64,000 nt of DNA from Ascoidea rubescens DSM 1968 (GCF_001661345.1 NW_017962915.1:933657-997656), one strand, 5' to 3'; numbered from the stretch's first letter, positions 10,966 through 21,616 are shown. Program-made: numbers and translations. The notes: a model not told the origin generated them from the letters alone.

Positions 10966-13501
10966 TTAGTTCTCGGTTCCAAAGACCTTAAAGTTCACAA
11001 GAATTTTGAAGTATTCGTTCATCAACTCGCCAACGCCGTTGTGGTTGGTGGCATATTTGGCTTGGATTTGGTTTTGGATCTTGACCAACCCTTCCTCTCC
11101 AACGGTTTCCTTCAACGAGCTGAGGATGAGTGGGTTGAACTCCTTGTACCACCTGTGATTCCATACAGCAAGCTTGACGCTCGAGTCGATTATCTTGTCT
11201 GTAAGAATGCTTTGTGCTTTGGTAATTTGCGAGAGTGATGTTTTAATACTTTGAATTTGCAAGCTGTTTTCATTTTCTGTGTCTCGTGAGCTGATCAATC
11301 TTTGGTACTTGAGTTGCAAATTAAAGCTTTCTTTGTTCAATTTCTTCTTTTCATTTTGATAATAATTTAGTAATTTCTTGGTACTCTTGATCGAAAATCT
11401 ACCTGCTAGGGCATTGGAGAACGCTGTTGATGCTTCTTTGTAATTGTGCAATCTATAAGCAACCATACCTAATAGTTCCCATTCTAAAGTGTTTTTCTTG
11501 TATAGCATTCTTTGAGCTTGAAAATGAACAAATTCGGCTTGCCACATTTTATATGTTTTCAAGTCTTCGTAAAGTAGCATGAATAATTTATCTAGCCATC
11601 TTTCACATAATCTTTTCTTTTTAAACGCTTCGATGATGTTACTTTCTTCATCCAAGCTGATTCTGGTATTATTTGACGTACTTGTTTTCAATCCATTACC
11701 ATTACCATTACCATTACCATTACCATTACCATTTTCTAATTTAACAGAATTACTGTTATCACTCAATGGATTCTTGTCTTCATTGCTTAACTTGTGATTT
11801 ATATCACTACTGACACTTTTTCTTGAATTAACTTTGCTAAGTTCATTATCAATATCATTTTCGTTAACATGTTCACTAACATTTTCTAATAAGCTGTTGT
11901 TGCTTATGCTGGTAAGATTATTTTTGAATTGTTTTGATAATTTTCTCGTGTGGGAAAAACTTGTTCTTGAATTATTGCTAGATAAATTTGAAGTGGAGAC
12001 TAGTTTATCCTTTCTATATTCCTCTTCCATAACAAAAACTTTTGCTCTGTATTTTAGTAGCTGTTCCCAGCCTGTTCTATGAGCAATTTCTGTTAAGAGG
12101 CTATATGCTTTAGCAAAAGTTGAACTGAGGTTTGTTGCAGGTAGGTTCAATAAAGAAGGATCAATTGATTCATGTTCAATTGCAACATCTTGAGAGTTTA
12201 GTGATGTGACTTCTTCAAGGGTAACATCATTTGGCAATGGCAAATGCATGAATTCAGGGGAAGTTGATACGACTCTTTTAAGTCTAAATTCTTGTTTATG
12301 TGGTATTATTGGACATGAGTTTAGTGTTAATAAAGCATTTTCATAGTCACCTAGTTCTGTGTAAACTTTGACTAAAGCTGCCCAGGGCTTGAATTCAGAT
12401 GGAGAAGCCTTGACAGCATGAGTAGCACAGGATAAAGCAAAATCGTATCTTTTTTTTTCTAAACAATAATTGGCTTGAATGATTAATAAATTTGAATCTC
12501 TTGGTCTCTCCTGAATACCATCATATAAAACTTGGACCGCATTTATTTCGTCATTTTTCTTCAATAGGATCTCTGAGATTAGTTTTATTACACTTGGTTC
12601 TCTATCTAATAGTCTATAGCAGATTTCTAGACCTTTGTCATATGAGTTGGTCAATTCAATTGCTTTTAAAAAAGTATCAACTAGATAATTTGATACGTAG
12701 GTTGGAACTTGAGTTTCGACATCACAACCTAGTTTGGGACCTTGGAAAAATAAGACTTCAAAACCCTTTAAGAACAAATCTAAAGATTGGATATTATCAA
12801 AGGGGTTTAGATGTCTACACTCAACAACTGGGTTGATATCATCGTCGTCGTCAATTGAGGATAAAAGAGACCTCATAACTGAACTAACATAGGTTTCTAG
12901 CCAAACCAATTCACTTTCTTGAATTCTTTCATTTTTGGTGTCTAAGATCAAAGTGTTTGATTTTCCGGGGTAGTGAATATTGACCCTGATATCACATTTG
13001 GAAAAAGCGTTATAACACGAATAAGTTGCAGATAGGATTTTCCAATTTTTAAATTTTCCAAACCACAATTGTTGGCTGTCGCCACCAATAATCATGGAAA
13101 TTGAATTTAAATGAGCAGCAATTGATGCGGAATTCGAAGTGTCAACACCAGTGTAGTATAAAAAGGTGCTGATTTCATTTTTGGATGATTTTGAGTTTTT
13201 TGAGGAATTGGGAATGTGTTTGACTAATTGAACGAGATCTGGTGGACCTAAGTCGTTGATTTGTTTCAATCTATTGAGTCTTTCGTCTAGACACTGGCCT
13301 GGAGATATTTCTTTAACTCTGTTGGAACATGGAAGCACGAACAAAAGGGCAATCACAGTCTACGTCAAGAACAGGAAGTATTGTTTTGACAGTGAGTGAT
13401 TGCAAAAAGATGGGCAGGAAGCTGTTAGTAGGGCGCTGGAGGCAACAGAAAAACACCAGAAAAACATACTCAGGAATTGAAGCCTGGGAGGTGAGAGCCA
13501 T
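10966..13501 (-). CDS. BCH1: Exomer cargo adaptor of the ChAPs family (Bch1/Bud7/Chs6-like), two exons
   Basis: Chs5-Arf1-binding protein; the family carries cargo such as chitin synthase from trans-Golgi to the cell surface with Chs5. Family blocks seen: GPPDLVQLVKHIP, IGGDSQQLWFGK, LLTEIAHRTGWEQLLKYR, KRLCERWLDKLFMLLYEDLKTY and a TPR-like middle. Exon 2 (10966-13318) lacks a good start: its own ATG at 13356 lies inside intron sequence. Exon 1 at 13501-13470 gives MALTSQASIPE, and the join reads SIPEVKEISPG, resembling yeast Bch1 SIPEVKED. Total 794 residues, a little longer than yeast members (~725-745) because of an Asn/Ser/Gly linker (~480-560). BUD7, BCH1, BCH2 and CHS6 cannot be separated from here. 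Confidence 0.9.
11693..11734 (-). repeat. Coding hexanucleotide repeat (Asn-Gly)
   Basis: About seven copies of ATTACC on the + strand, read on the minus strand as alternating Gly-Asn in the disordered linker of the exomer adaptor. Confidence 0.9.
13319..13469 (-). other. Intron of the exomer adaptor gene
   Basis: 151 nt with donor GTATGT (from 13469), TACTAAC at 13430-13424 and acceptor CAACAG ending at 13319. The branch-to-acceptor distance (~105 nt) is unusually long. The join restores the Glu codon (GA|A). Confidence 0.85.
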
Positions 13502-13706
13502 GGCGTCTGTTGGAGGTCGCTGCTGGTGCCAGAGAAAGAGAGGCCTGTGCTGGATCTGCTGCCGCTGCTGCTTTGAACAAGTTTCCTGTTTCCACACAGC
13601 CCCCGGAAGTTTGCACGTGGATTCCGACCGACTGGTGTTTTTCAGCGGTAGTGCTTTTGGTGTTGGTGGTGCTTTTGGTGTTGGTGGTGCCTGTGGTGGT
13701 GAGACA

Positions 13707-15086
13707 ATGATCTATCCTGCTGTGGTGGTGGCCTTTGGGGCAAAGCTTTTGTTGCTCAGCTGGTTGAACAGCTTCTCCAGCGATGTGTTGGACAACTTTG
13801 TTGAGCTCTCGACACCCATTACCAGCTTCAAGTCGTTAAGAGAAGGGTTGTTCTTGCTCAACAGCAATGGCAACAGCACTGGTCTGTTCAGGATAAGCAA
13901 CGATTTGAACATCTACGATGGGGGGAATGTTCATATTCCTCCTATTTTACTTCATTTGTTGAAGCACTTTGATACTCTCCCATGGTTGAATTTCATCTAC
14001 TGTGTGCTTGATTCCCTCATGGTGTTGATGTTCATCAACATCAACTTGAAATTCAAGCAGCACTGTATCAATTTCTACTCGAAAATATACAAAAAATTGA
14101 TCTTTCTAAACACTGATAATAACAATATTTACAATCCAAATTTGCTTTCAACAAATAGCACCCGATTCAATCTGATCTTGATTCTAATATACTGTTTCAA
14201 TCCGTTGAACTTGGTCTCATTATTATCAAAATCTTCGATTATCTTTTCGAATTTCTTTTTAACTTTATCCATATATTCAATAGTCAATTTAAGCAGCTAT
14301 GAAAGTCTAAGCCTTATAATTTCAACCATTTCTTTATCGATTTCAGCTTATCTCTCGTACAACACTTTATTCTTGATTATACCCTTATTGTCAATTTTCG
14401 GTACAAAAAAATTCAAAACTCTTTTCATCTTCTTGCTATCATGCTCTTCATTACTACTAATATCGTACTATCTTAACCAGTGCAATCTCAATTTCTTGGA
14501 TTCAACTTACGGCATGATTATACTATTCAAAAAGATCCAGCCAAATATTGGATTATGGTGGTATTTCTTTATCGAAATCTTTAAATTTTTCAATGATTTC
14601 TTTATTGGCGTATTCAACATCTACAATTTCATCTTCATAATCCCAATAACAATCAGATTCTCCAAAGACAAAGAAAATAAAATTGAAAAAATTTACTCAT
14701 TTATCTTAATATTTGGTATTATAACCCTAACTAAAAGTTACTTGACAATAATCGATTTCAATTTCGTCTTAAATCTATTAGCAATCTTGCTCTTAAACAT
14801 CCCGTTATTAATCAATTACTTGAAATTTCCAATAGTCTCAATCTTAATCATAATACATTCAATTATTCTAAGTCCGATTTTCTATTATCTATGGATCTTT
14901 AATGGCAGCGGTAATTCTAATTTCTTTTATGCAATAAATCTAGTCTTTTCAATTGGTTTTACGAGCATTTTAACTGATTTAGTTTGGAGTTACTTATCCT
15001 TAGAATACTTGATTGAAAACAAATTGGATTCAAAAGACGAGTTCACTTCATTTGATCAAGTTAAATATCGATTAATCCAATATTAA
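13707..15086 (+). CDS. GAB1: GPI transamidase subunit Gab1/Cdc91 (PIG-U)
   Basis: Multi-spanning ER membrane subunit of the complex that attaches GPI anchors to proteins. The PIG-U signature PNIGLWWYFFIEIFKFF is clear, and hydrophobic segments cover most of the 459 residues. I place the start at the ATG beginning MIYPAVVVAFGAK: the frame is open back to 13329, but that upstream text is Cys/Gly/Arg-rich, unlike the family, and overlaps the first exon of the divergent exomer gene. Yeast Gab1 is 394 residues; extra length comes from Asn-rich loops. The two starts are 205 bp apart, so the genes share a promoter region. GC content falls from the 5' end to the 3' end. Confidence 0.9.
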   Translation: MIYPAVVVAFGAKLLLLSWLNSFSSDVLDNFVELSTPITSFKSLREGLFLLNSNGNSTGLFRISNDLNIYDGGNVHIPPILLHLLKHFDTLPWLNFIYCVLDSLMVLMFININLKFKQHCINFYSKIYKKLIFLNTDNNNIYNPNLLSTNSTRFNLILILIYCFNPLNLVSLLSKSSIIFSNFFLTLSIYSIVNLSSYESLSLIISTISLSISAYLSYNTLFLIIPLLSIFGTKKFKTLFIFLLSCSSLLLISYYLNQCNLNFLDSTYGMIILFKKIQPNIGLWWYFFIEIFKFFNDFFIGVFNIYNFIFIIPITIRFSKDKENKIEKIYSFILIFGIITLTKSYLTIIDFNFVLNLLAILLLNIPLLINYLKFPIVSILIIIHSIILSPIFYYLWIFNGSGNSNFFYAINLVFSIGFTSILTDLVWSYLSLEYLIENKLDSKDEFTSFDQVKYRLIQY

Positions 15087-15543
15087 AAAAACAAAAAAAA
15101 AACAACATCAAGACATCAAAATGCATCCCATGTTTCCTAATTACACACCACCCTAATATATTATACAAGTAAAAGCTTATAAACACCAGTATATAGCTAT
15201 AGTAAACTTGATACATGCCCAATTTTTTTTCAACTTTCTTACTTTAAAATAATAATGAAACCGATTATTATTACTCTAAATGATCAATTTTGTAATTGTA
15301 AATTGTAAAAGTACTGTTTTCAGAAATTACATCGACTCAAAAAATTTGACACAAAAACTTTAAATAAAGATTCTATCTAAAATAAGTTCAAAATCGATGA
15401 AAATTTCCATGCTGCTATTCTCTCTTCAAATAACAATGATAACTAAAATAATGATTAAAATAGTTATATAATCAACGGTTATACCGATAATGCTGAAAGA
15501 TTAAAATCAACTTGATAAAATGAAATAATATACTACGTTTTTT
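15087..15543. other. Convergent intergenic region
   Basis: AT-rich spacer between the 3' ends of GAB1 (+) and DUO1 (-). I see no open frame, RNA gene or notable repeat. Confidence 0.5.
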
Positions 15544-16461
15544 TTATCTCTTGTAGACAGTTCTACTTCTTGGTCTGCCTAATGGCTTTGAAATGTTGTT
15601 ATTATTATTATTTTTGTTGTTGTTGTTGTTTTTATTATTATTAACATTGATGGTATTGCTATTGGTGCTATTATGAATTTTATTAAGGCCTCTATTAGTA
15701 AATCTTTTATTACCATAAATTCTTTTTTGAAGTAATTCATTTCTTTCTTGTTCTTTTTTTAGTTTCAATTTTTTTTGTAATTGTTCTTTTTGTTCTTTTA
15801 GGGCTTTCTCGTTGAGTAGAGTATTATGATAATTGTTTAGTTCGTTAAATTTTTGTAAATTTTCATTATAATTAAACGAATCGATTGATTTTCCTTGCCA
15901 TTTTCTATTGTTAATACCGCTAACGCTATTGATATTGTTGTTGTTGTTATTTGACAATAATAATTTGTCAATATGAATCATTTGATTTAAAATATCAGAC
16001 CAGTAATCAATCAATTTATTACTGCTTTGTAAATTATCCTGTATTTTATTGAAATTGTATTCTGTGACAGTCATTGATTCGATCAAATTCTCAGTGAATT
16101 CATTGACCAACTTGAGCTGAATCAACTCTTTGTTTAGTTTATTTTGGTATCTCGAGCTGTACTCGTACTTTTGCATTATCGATTTAACATCGTGTTTGTT
16201 TTGATTTTGATTTTGATTTTCAATCTCAATGTCATTAGAATTAGTTTTTTCATCATAGTGGGCGTCGCGATTGGAAGCCAGGTTCTGCTGGTCCTGGCCC
16301 TCGTTGTCGTCCAGCTGAACAGAATCAGTGGGTGGAGCACTATTCTCGATGGTGTCGTACTTGGTGCTTTTTTCGAGCTCACTGATGGTGTTTTTCAAGT
16401 TCCTGATCTGGACCTCCAAGTCCTGTGTTCTGGAGTACTCTTCGCCTATCAAGTCAGACAT
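15544..16461 (-). CDS. DUO1: DASH/Dam1 complex subunit Duo1
   Basis: 305-residue protein of the kinetochore ring that couples chromosomes to spindle microtubules. The core segment (LVNEFTENLIESM, then SNKLIDYWSDILNQ and a closing RKWQGKS, about residues 125-200) has the Duo1 pattern of paired helices followed by a W-x-G. The flanks are an acidic Gln/Asn-rich N-terminal part and a basic, Asn-rich C-terminal tail ending in RPRSRTVYKR. Yeast Duo1 is 247 residues. The call rests on the short core only. It is divergent from MED31 with 186 bp between starts. Confidence 0.75.
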   Translation of the reverse strand: MSDLIGEEYSRTQDLEVQIRNLKNTISELEKSTKYDTIENSAPPTDSVQLDDNEGQDQQNLASNRDAHYDEKTNSNDIEIENQNQNQNKHDVKSIMQKYEYSSRYQNKLNKELIQLKLVNEFTENLIESMTVTEYNFNKIQDNLQSSNKLIDYWSDILNQMIHIDKLLLSNNNNNNINSVSGINNRKWQGKSIDSFNYNENLQKFNELNNYHNTLLNEKALKEQKEQLQKKLKLKKEQERNELLQKRIYGNKRFTNRGLNKIHNSTNSNTINVNNNKNNNNNKNNNNNNISKPLGRPRSRTVYKR

Positions 16462-16647
16462 TTCTGTTGCATTTGCCTCTTGTGCAGAACCTCTTTGGAA
16501 GAGGCTCTTCTGCCCCAGAGAAGAAGAGAAGCTGTATCTTCTGCGAGAAGCACGTGCGTTTTTTCTTCCTGTGGTACTTTCGCTGTGAGGAACGAGCTTC
16601 TTGACGACTTTTAGCTGGAACTGCGTCGTGTGGAAGAGAGGATTCTG

Positions 16648-17070
16648 ATGGCAATGGAGCAGCCTGTGCAGGAGGATGTGCTTCCCACCAGATGGGAGGT
16701 GGAACTAGAGGTATGGCAGTAATTTTGTGCTACATTGCATGGTGTCGTTTCTTTTGGTTGCCCAAACTAATACTTTTTGATTACGGTTTATCAGTTTGTG
16801 CAATCGTTGGCCAATTTGAATTATCTCAATTATCTAGCACAGAATAAGTATCTTGATGATCTCAGGTTCATGTCGTATTTGAATTACTTGTACAATTACT
16901 GGTCCTTGCCATCAAATGCAAAGTTTTTGATTTATCCAAACTGCTTACAAATTCTACATTTGCTTTTATTCTCAAAGGATGATTATTTCAAGAACCATAT
17001 AGTTCAAAGAGAATTTGCTGACACTTTTATGAACCAAATGGTTGAGAATTGGCAAAAGGACAAGATATGA
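16648..17070 (+). CDS. MED31: Mediator subunit Med31 (Soh1), two exons
   Basis: Small Mediator middle-module subunit for RNA polymerase II transcription. Exon 1 (16648-16710) encodes MAMEQPVQEDVLPTRWEVEL; exon 2 (16795-17070) continues FVQSLANLNYLNYLAQ, then IYPNCLQILHLL, and ends after MNQMVENW. The spliced text TRWEVELEFVQSLAN matches the Med31 hallmark. The product is 112 residues, against 127 in S. cerevisiae. No ATG starts exon 2, so the intron is needed. Start 16648 is the first in-frame ATG after a stop at 16612; the ATG at 16654 is possible. It converges on the transporter gene, 123 bp apart. Confidence 0.92.
16711..16794 (+). other. MED31 intron with weak splice signals
   Basis: 84 nt, donor GTATGG and acceptor TATCAG. 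The best branch site is AACTAAT at 16765-16771 rather than TACTAAC. Phase 0. Confidence 0.82.
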
Positions 17071-17120
17071 AAGTGTGTATACTTTTCTTTGTTTTGCGGA
17101 CAGTTGTGAATTGAAATTAT

Positions 17121-17170
17121 ATATAAAATAATATAAAATAATATAAAATAATATAAAATAATATAAAATA
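17121..17170. repeat. Five tandem ATATAAAATA units
   Basis: Exact 10-bp repeat filling the middle of the short convergent spacer between MED31 and the transporter gene; could serve as a bidirectional transcription-end element. Confidence 0.9.
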
Positions 17171-17193
17171 ATATGATATAAATGATATCTTTG

Positions 17194-18903
17194 CTATGAA
17201 TTAGATAATAATCTTTCATTTTGAGAATTGATATTGCTAATTGAATTGAAATTCTCGTATTTATTCAGTTTTATTTCTCTTCGTAATTCATCAGCCAATT
17301 TGATGTCAATCCCATTTTCGAATATTTTTCTGATATTTTCCAACGCTAGGCCGGTTGCATCAGGATAGTAATTGTATATTCCAAACCATCCAAGAAAACA
17401 AATTAGGGAAAACAATAGACATGTAAAGCTTGGATTGGTGTATTTGATTAGAGATAGATAAGTGGAGGAGATTAAAGTATTGCAAATCCAGTTTGAGCTG
17501 CTGATTAGAGTTGAACCGATACTTCGAGCTTCGACTGGCAAAAACTCAACGCTTGTCCAGGGAACAGTGCCTAAACCAGAAGCATAGGAGCCAACAAATG
17601 TGATTATGGATATTAGTAGGATAACGTATTTGTAGTGGTCATTATCGATGTCGAGATTGTTATATTCGTCTGATTTTAGAGATAGATAGACTACTGAAGC
17701 CACAAACAAGGAGATTGACATTATCCATACAGTGTATAGTAGTAGTTTTCTTCTTCCTATTATATCAATTAGGAAAATTGGAATGAAGCTGAAAAAAAAG
17801 TTACTTCCGGCAATGAAAATGGAAATCAAAATTGGATCATTGAAACCAGTTTTCTTGAAGATTGTAGCCGAGTAATACATGAATGCATTGAACCCACATA
17901 GTTGTTGGAAACTCATTAACGAGATTCCTACTAGTAACGCTCTTCTTGTGCTGAGTATTTTGAAAGTTCTGTCATACCAGTTTTTCTTGGAAAGATTTTT
18001 GTTTCTTGAAACGTCATTTTGGATTAGTACAATTTTGTCGTGGTACTGGCTTTCTTTGGCGTGAGGAAATAGTTTTTTTAGTGACAATTCAGCCTTTTTC
18101 AATTGACCAGTTGAAATCAAAAACCTTGGTGATTCTGGCATGAATTTTGAGATGAGTAGAAAAACCAAGGGGGGTAGCCCAGAGATTAAGAATAGCCATC
18201 TCCAGTTATTGTTGATGTTTTTCAAGTGGTTTGAAACTAGATAAGCTAAGAACTGGCCCCCAGTGGTCGACAACGAATTCAATGCGATTAGCAATCCTCT
18301 TATCTTTGATGGAGACAATTCAGAGATGTAAATTGGAACCGAAACAGAAGCCAAACCAATAGCAACACCAGCGATGAATCGTCCAATAACCAAAAGCAAA
18401 ACAGAGGTTGCCAACGACATTTCAATGGCTGCTAAGATGAAAACAAGGCAGCATAGGACGATGGTCAATTTTCTGCCAAATCGCTTGATATCAGAGGTCA
18501 ACCCAGCAGCTATTGAGCCAAGCAAGGCACCAACAGAAGTTATAGAGGTAATTAACTCTTTGTCCCAGGAGCTCAACTCTCTGCCCAAGTCGTTGTCGAT
18601 AAGCACCAAGCAGCCTGAGATGACACCGGTGTCGTAGCCAAAGAGGAGGCCACCAACAGTGGAGCAGACAATGACCAAGATGCCAAAGATGCCTATGGGG
18701 GTGTCCTCGATGGTGTCGTAGTTGTAGGAGGAGCTCAAGGAGAACAACGAAGCAGTCGACTGGCGACGAGGGTCGTGGGCATTGGGATCGATGCTGGGGC
18801 CTGTGTGGGCGTAGATGGAGTGGTTGGCGTTGAAGGGAAGTCTATTGGGGGCAGGCGAGTAGTCGAACGAGGCTCTGGAGGGGGTTCTGGCGATGGCAGC
18901 CAT
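17194..18903 (-). CDS. Sugar-porter MFS transporter, myo-inositol (ITR) type
   Basis: 569-residue plasma-membrane transporter with about 12 membrane spans. Sugar-porter motifs are present: GLLFGYDTGVISG (helix 1), DIKRFGRKLT (loop 2-3), a PESPRFLI motif after helix 6, QQLCGFNAFMYYS (helix 7) and LGTVPWTSVEFLPVEARSIG (helices 10-11). The LGTVPW motif and the closing YPDATGLALENI are typical of fungal inositol transporters Itr1/Itr2, so proton-coupled myo-inositol uptake is the best guess, not proven. The N-terminal ~70 cytosolic residues are Ser/Pro-rich. Starts of this gene and IFM1 are 138 bp apart, a compact divergent promoter. Confidence 0.85.
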   Translation of the reverse strand: MAAIARTPSRASFDYSPAPNRLPFNANHSIYAHTGPSIDPNAHDPRRQSTASLFSLSSSYNYDTIEDTPIGIFGILVIVCSTVGGLLFGYDTGVISGCLVLIDNDLGRELSSWDKELITSITSVGALLGSIAAGLTSDIKRFGRKLTIVLCCLVFILAAIEMSLATSVLLLVIGRFIAGVAIGLASVSVPIYISELSPSKIRGLLIALNSLSTTGGQFLAYLVSNHLKNINNNWRWLFLISGLPPLVFLLISKFMPESPRFLISTGQLKKAELSLKKLFPHAKESQYHDKIVLIQNDVSRNKNLSKKNWYDRTFKILSTRRALLVGISLMSFQQLCGFNAFMYYSATIFKKTGFNDPILISIFIAGSNFFFSFIPIFLIDIIGRRKLLLYTVWIMSISLFVASVVYLSLKSDEYNNLDIDNDHYKYVILLISIITFVGSYASGLGTVPWTSVEFLPVEARSIGSTLISSSNWICNTLISSTYLSLIKYTNPSFTCLLFSLICFLGWFGIYNYYPDATGLALENIRKIFENGIDIKLADELRREIKLNKYENFNSISNINSQNERLLSNS

Positions 18904-19041
18904 GGAGAAAGAAGCTGGAGAAGCACAGGCAGCACAGGCAGCACAGTGATGGAGTGCTGAGATAAGCCCAGCGCTCGGCCGACAGAAACTGAAGCTGAGA
19001 AAAACCTCTTCTTCCTCTGTTGCTTCTGGAGTACTGCGAAG

Positions 19042-21075
19042 ATGAACAGCTTGCTACGTTCCCACATCTCGTTAGTGTCGCTTTGCTGCCTCAGAAACAC
19101 CTCCAGAAGCTGGACCAGGGGCTCGTTGCCGTCACTGCTCTTCCAGCACAGGCACTACGCCAGACCCAGCAGAGCCATCTCTCTTCCCAAGGCCTCGCCC
19201 AAGATCAGCTTGCCTACCTTCATATCAGTGGCCAACCTAGCCAATCTCTTGAACGTCAGATACGCCAGTCTCCAGCGCTCCTTGAAGAGCTTGGGCTTTT
19301 CTGCCAATGAAACCAAAGCTGACTACATATTGGACCGAGAGACGTCCTCCTTGGTCGCCAATGAGTTTGGCTTCGAGGTCGCTGAAGGCTTCAGCGAAAC
19401 CTCTTCTTCCTTTATGGATCTCAGGCCCTCTCCTCCCTGCCATGATCCCAAAAAATTGAAACCAAGGCCTCCAATAGTTACCATAATGGGTCATGTCGAC
19501 CATGGAAAGACAACTATCTTGGACTACTTGAGGAAATCCTCCATAGTGGCATCCGAACATGGTGGTATCACTCAGCACATAGGTGCTTTCTCATTCAAGA
19601 CCCCACAATCCAAAAAGATGATTACCTTCTTGGACACCCCAGGACATGCTGCTTTTCTTAAAATGAGAGAAAGAGGTGCCAACATCACTGACATTGCTGT
19701 GTTGGTCGTCGCTGCCGACGATTCTGTCATGCCCCAAACAAAGGAAGCCATCAAGCATTGTATAAATGCAAAGGCAAACATGATAGTGGCAATAAACAAA
19801 TGTGACAAAGCTGATGCCAATCCAGAAAGAGTAATACAAGATCTAGCCAACAACTCTGTCAACGTTGAATCATTCGGTGGTGAAACACAGGTCATTGAGG
19901 TATCCGGTCTAACTGGCTTGAATATGGACAAACTAGAAGAAGCCATCATAACTCTTTCTGAAATTATGGACTTGAAAGCTGAAACTAAGGGCCTACCTGC
20001 CGAAGCTACAATTGTCGAATCTCAAGTCAAAAAGGGTTTGGGAAACGTTGCAACTTTAATAGTAAACCGGGGCAATTTGGTCAGAGGTGATATACTAGTC
20101 TGTGGAAAGACTTGGTGCAAGATTAAAACAATGAAAAATGAATATGGCAAAACAATCAAATCGGTTACTCCCTCAATGCCTGCTGAAATCACTGGCTGGA
20201 AGGACTTGCCTGAAGCAGGGGATATCTGTATCCAGGCTAAATCCGAATCTATTGCTAAAACCATCGTCTCAAACAGAATAACAGAAGCCACTAAATTGAA
20301 AGATCAGGAATTGGTCACACAGACAAATATTCAAAGGCTAGAGCATTCAAAAGAACACGATGAAAATAAAAGAATCGACAAAAGATTGTTAAAACTATCA
20401 AGATACTCTTCTGCTACAAATAAAGTTAAAGACGAAAAACACGATGAAACAAAAATCGTGCCCTTTATTATTAAAACAGATGTCAGTGGCTCTGAAGAAG
20501 CTGTTCTTCAAAGTATCTCTGGGATAGGTAACGATGAGGTCCAATCTCAAATTATTCACAGTGATGTTGGTCAACCAAACCATAGCGATTTGGATAGAGC
20601 TGAAATTTCTGGTGCTCAAATACTTTGTTTTAATACTCATATTCCAAAAGATATTGCTCATGAGGCATTTATTCGAAAAATTAAGATATCAGAATACACA
20701 ATTATTTACCGATTAATTGAAGATGTTACTGATACCCTATCTTCCTACTTGAAACCAAAAATCGAGACAACAGTCAAGGGCCACTCTACTATTCTACAAG
20801 TGTTTGATTATACCCTTAAGAAAAATAAAAAAATTAAAGTTGCAGGTTGTAAAGTTGAAAATGGTGTTATGAAAAAAAATGTCCCAGTTAGAGTTCGCAG
20901 GCTCGATAGAATCATCTATAAAGGCAAGTTGACCAGCTTAAAACATTTGAAAGAAGAAGTTAGAGAAATTAAAAAAGGGAATGAATGTGGTATGTCTTTT
21001 GAAAATTGGGAAGATTTCAAAGCTGGTGATATCGTTGAAGTCTATGAAGAAAAAGAAATTCGTAGATTTTTGTAA
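19042..21075 (+). CDS. IFM1: Mitochondrial translation initiation factor 2
   Basis: GTPase that brings initiator tRNA to the mitochondrial ribosome. The Arg/Ser-rich, acid-poor N-terminus looks like a matrix targeting signal. G motifs: GHVDHGKTT (~150), DTPGH, and NKCDKAD, with the bacterial IF-2 text IVTIMGHVDHGKTT and ERGANITDIAVLVVAADD-like sequence after switch II. The C-terminal domains end in KGNECGMSFENWEDFKAGD, the classic IF-2 C2 signature. The length, 677 residues, is near S. cerevisiae Ifm1 (676). GC content is highest at the 5' end. Confidence 0.95.
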   Translation: MNSLLRSHISLVSLCCLRNTSRSWTRGSLPSLLFQHRHYARPSRAISLPKASPKISLPTFISVANLANLLNVRYASLQRSLKSLGFSANETKADYILDRETSSLVANEFGFEVAEGFSETSSSFMDLRPSPPCHDPKKLKPRPPIVTIMGHVDHGKTTILDYLRKSSIVASEHGGITQHIGAFSFKTPQSKKMITFLDTPGHAAFLKMRERGANITDIAVLVVAADDSVMPQTKEAIKHCINAKANMIVAINKCDKADANPERVIQDLANNSVNVESFGGETQVIEVSGLTGLNMDKLEEAIITLSEIMDLKAETKGLPAEATIVESQVKKGLGNVATLIVNRGNLVRGDILVCGKTWCKIKTMKNEYGKTIKSVTPSMPAEITGWKDLPEAGDICIQAKSESIAKTIVSNRITEATKLKDQELVTQTNIQRLEHSKEHDENKRIDKRLLKLSRYSSATNKVKDEKHDETKIVPFIIKTDVSGSEEAVLQSISGIGNDEVQSQIIHSDVGQPNHSDLDRAEISGAQILCFNTHIPKDIAHEAFIRKIKISEYTIIYRLIEDVTDTLSSYLKPKIETTVKGHSTILQVFDYTLKKNKKIKVAGCKVENGVMKKNVPVRVRRLDRIIYKGKLTSLKHLKEEVREIKKGNECGMSFENWEDFKAGDIVEVYEEKEIRRFL

Positions 21076-21616
21076 TCAATATTCTAAAAATTTATTTTGT
21101 ATATATGCCAGTATTAAGAAAAAGTTTCTTTGTAAATAACTAAATATTATGTATTATAATTGGCTCAAATTTGTGCTATTTCTCTTTTTTATTTTTTTGG
21201 TTATTTTTTTGGTTATTTTTTTGGTTTTTTAAGTGGTTCGTTTTTATAAATTATCCATTAATTGTCCTTAATAAAATAGAGATACGCCTAAATTTTATAG
21301 ATTCATTAAAAAGTAAAAAGAAAATAACTAATAATGCAGACCTAAAATCAAAATATTGTAATAAAAAAACATCTTTAAAAAAAAACAATTCATCATCAAA
21401 AAAAGTAAAAAATAAAAATAAAGAAAAATAAGCAAATTAAAAGCAAATAACCAAAATAGACTAAAAAAACAAACAAACAGAAAAACACACAAACAAACAA
21501 ACAAACAAAAATAAACTTGTAAACTAAATAACAAAACAACATCTATAATAAAAAAAAAAGAAAAGAATTTATGAAAAAAACTCAAAAAATAAAACAAAGT
21601 AATCTTCTAACTAAAA
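21076..21616. other. Convergent intergenic region
   Basis: Very AT-rich, with repeats of GGTTATTTTTTT near 21195-21230 and poly-A/ACAA runs near 21360-21510. It separates the 3' ends of IFM1 and the RhoGAP gene. No gene or RNA recognised. Confidence 0.5.

Noticed and set aside
13329-13706. 126-codon N-terminal extension of the GAB1 frame
   Set aside because: Cys/Gly/Arg-rich, unlike PIG-U proteins, and it overlaps the first exon and intron of the divergent exomer gene.
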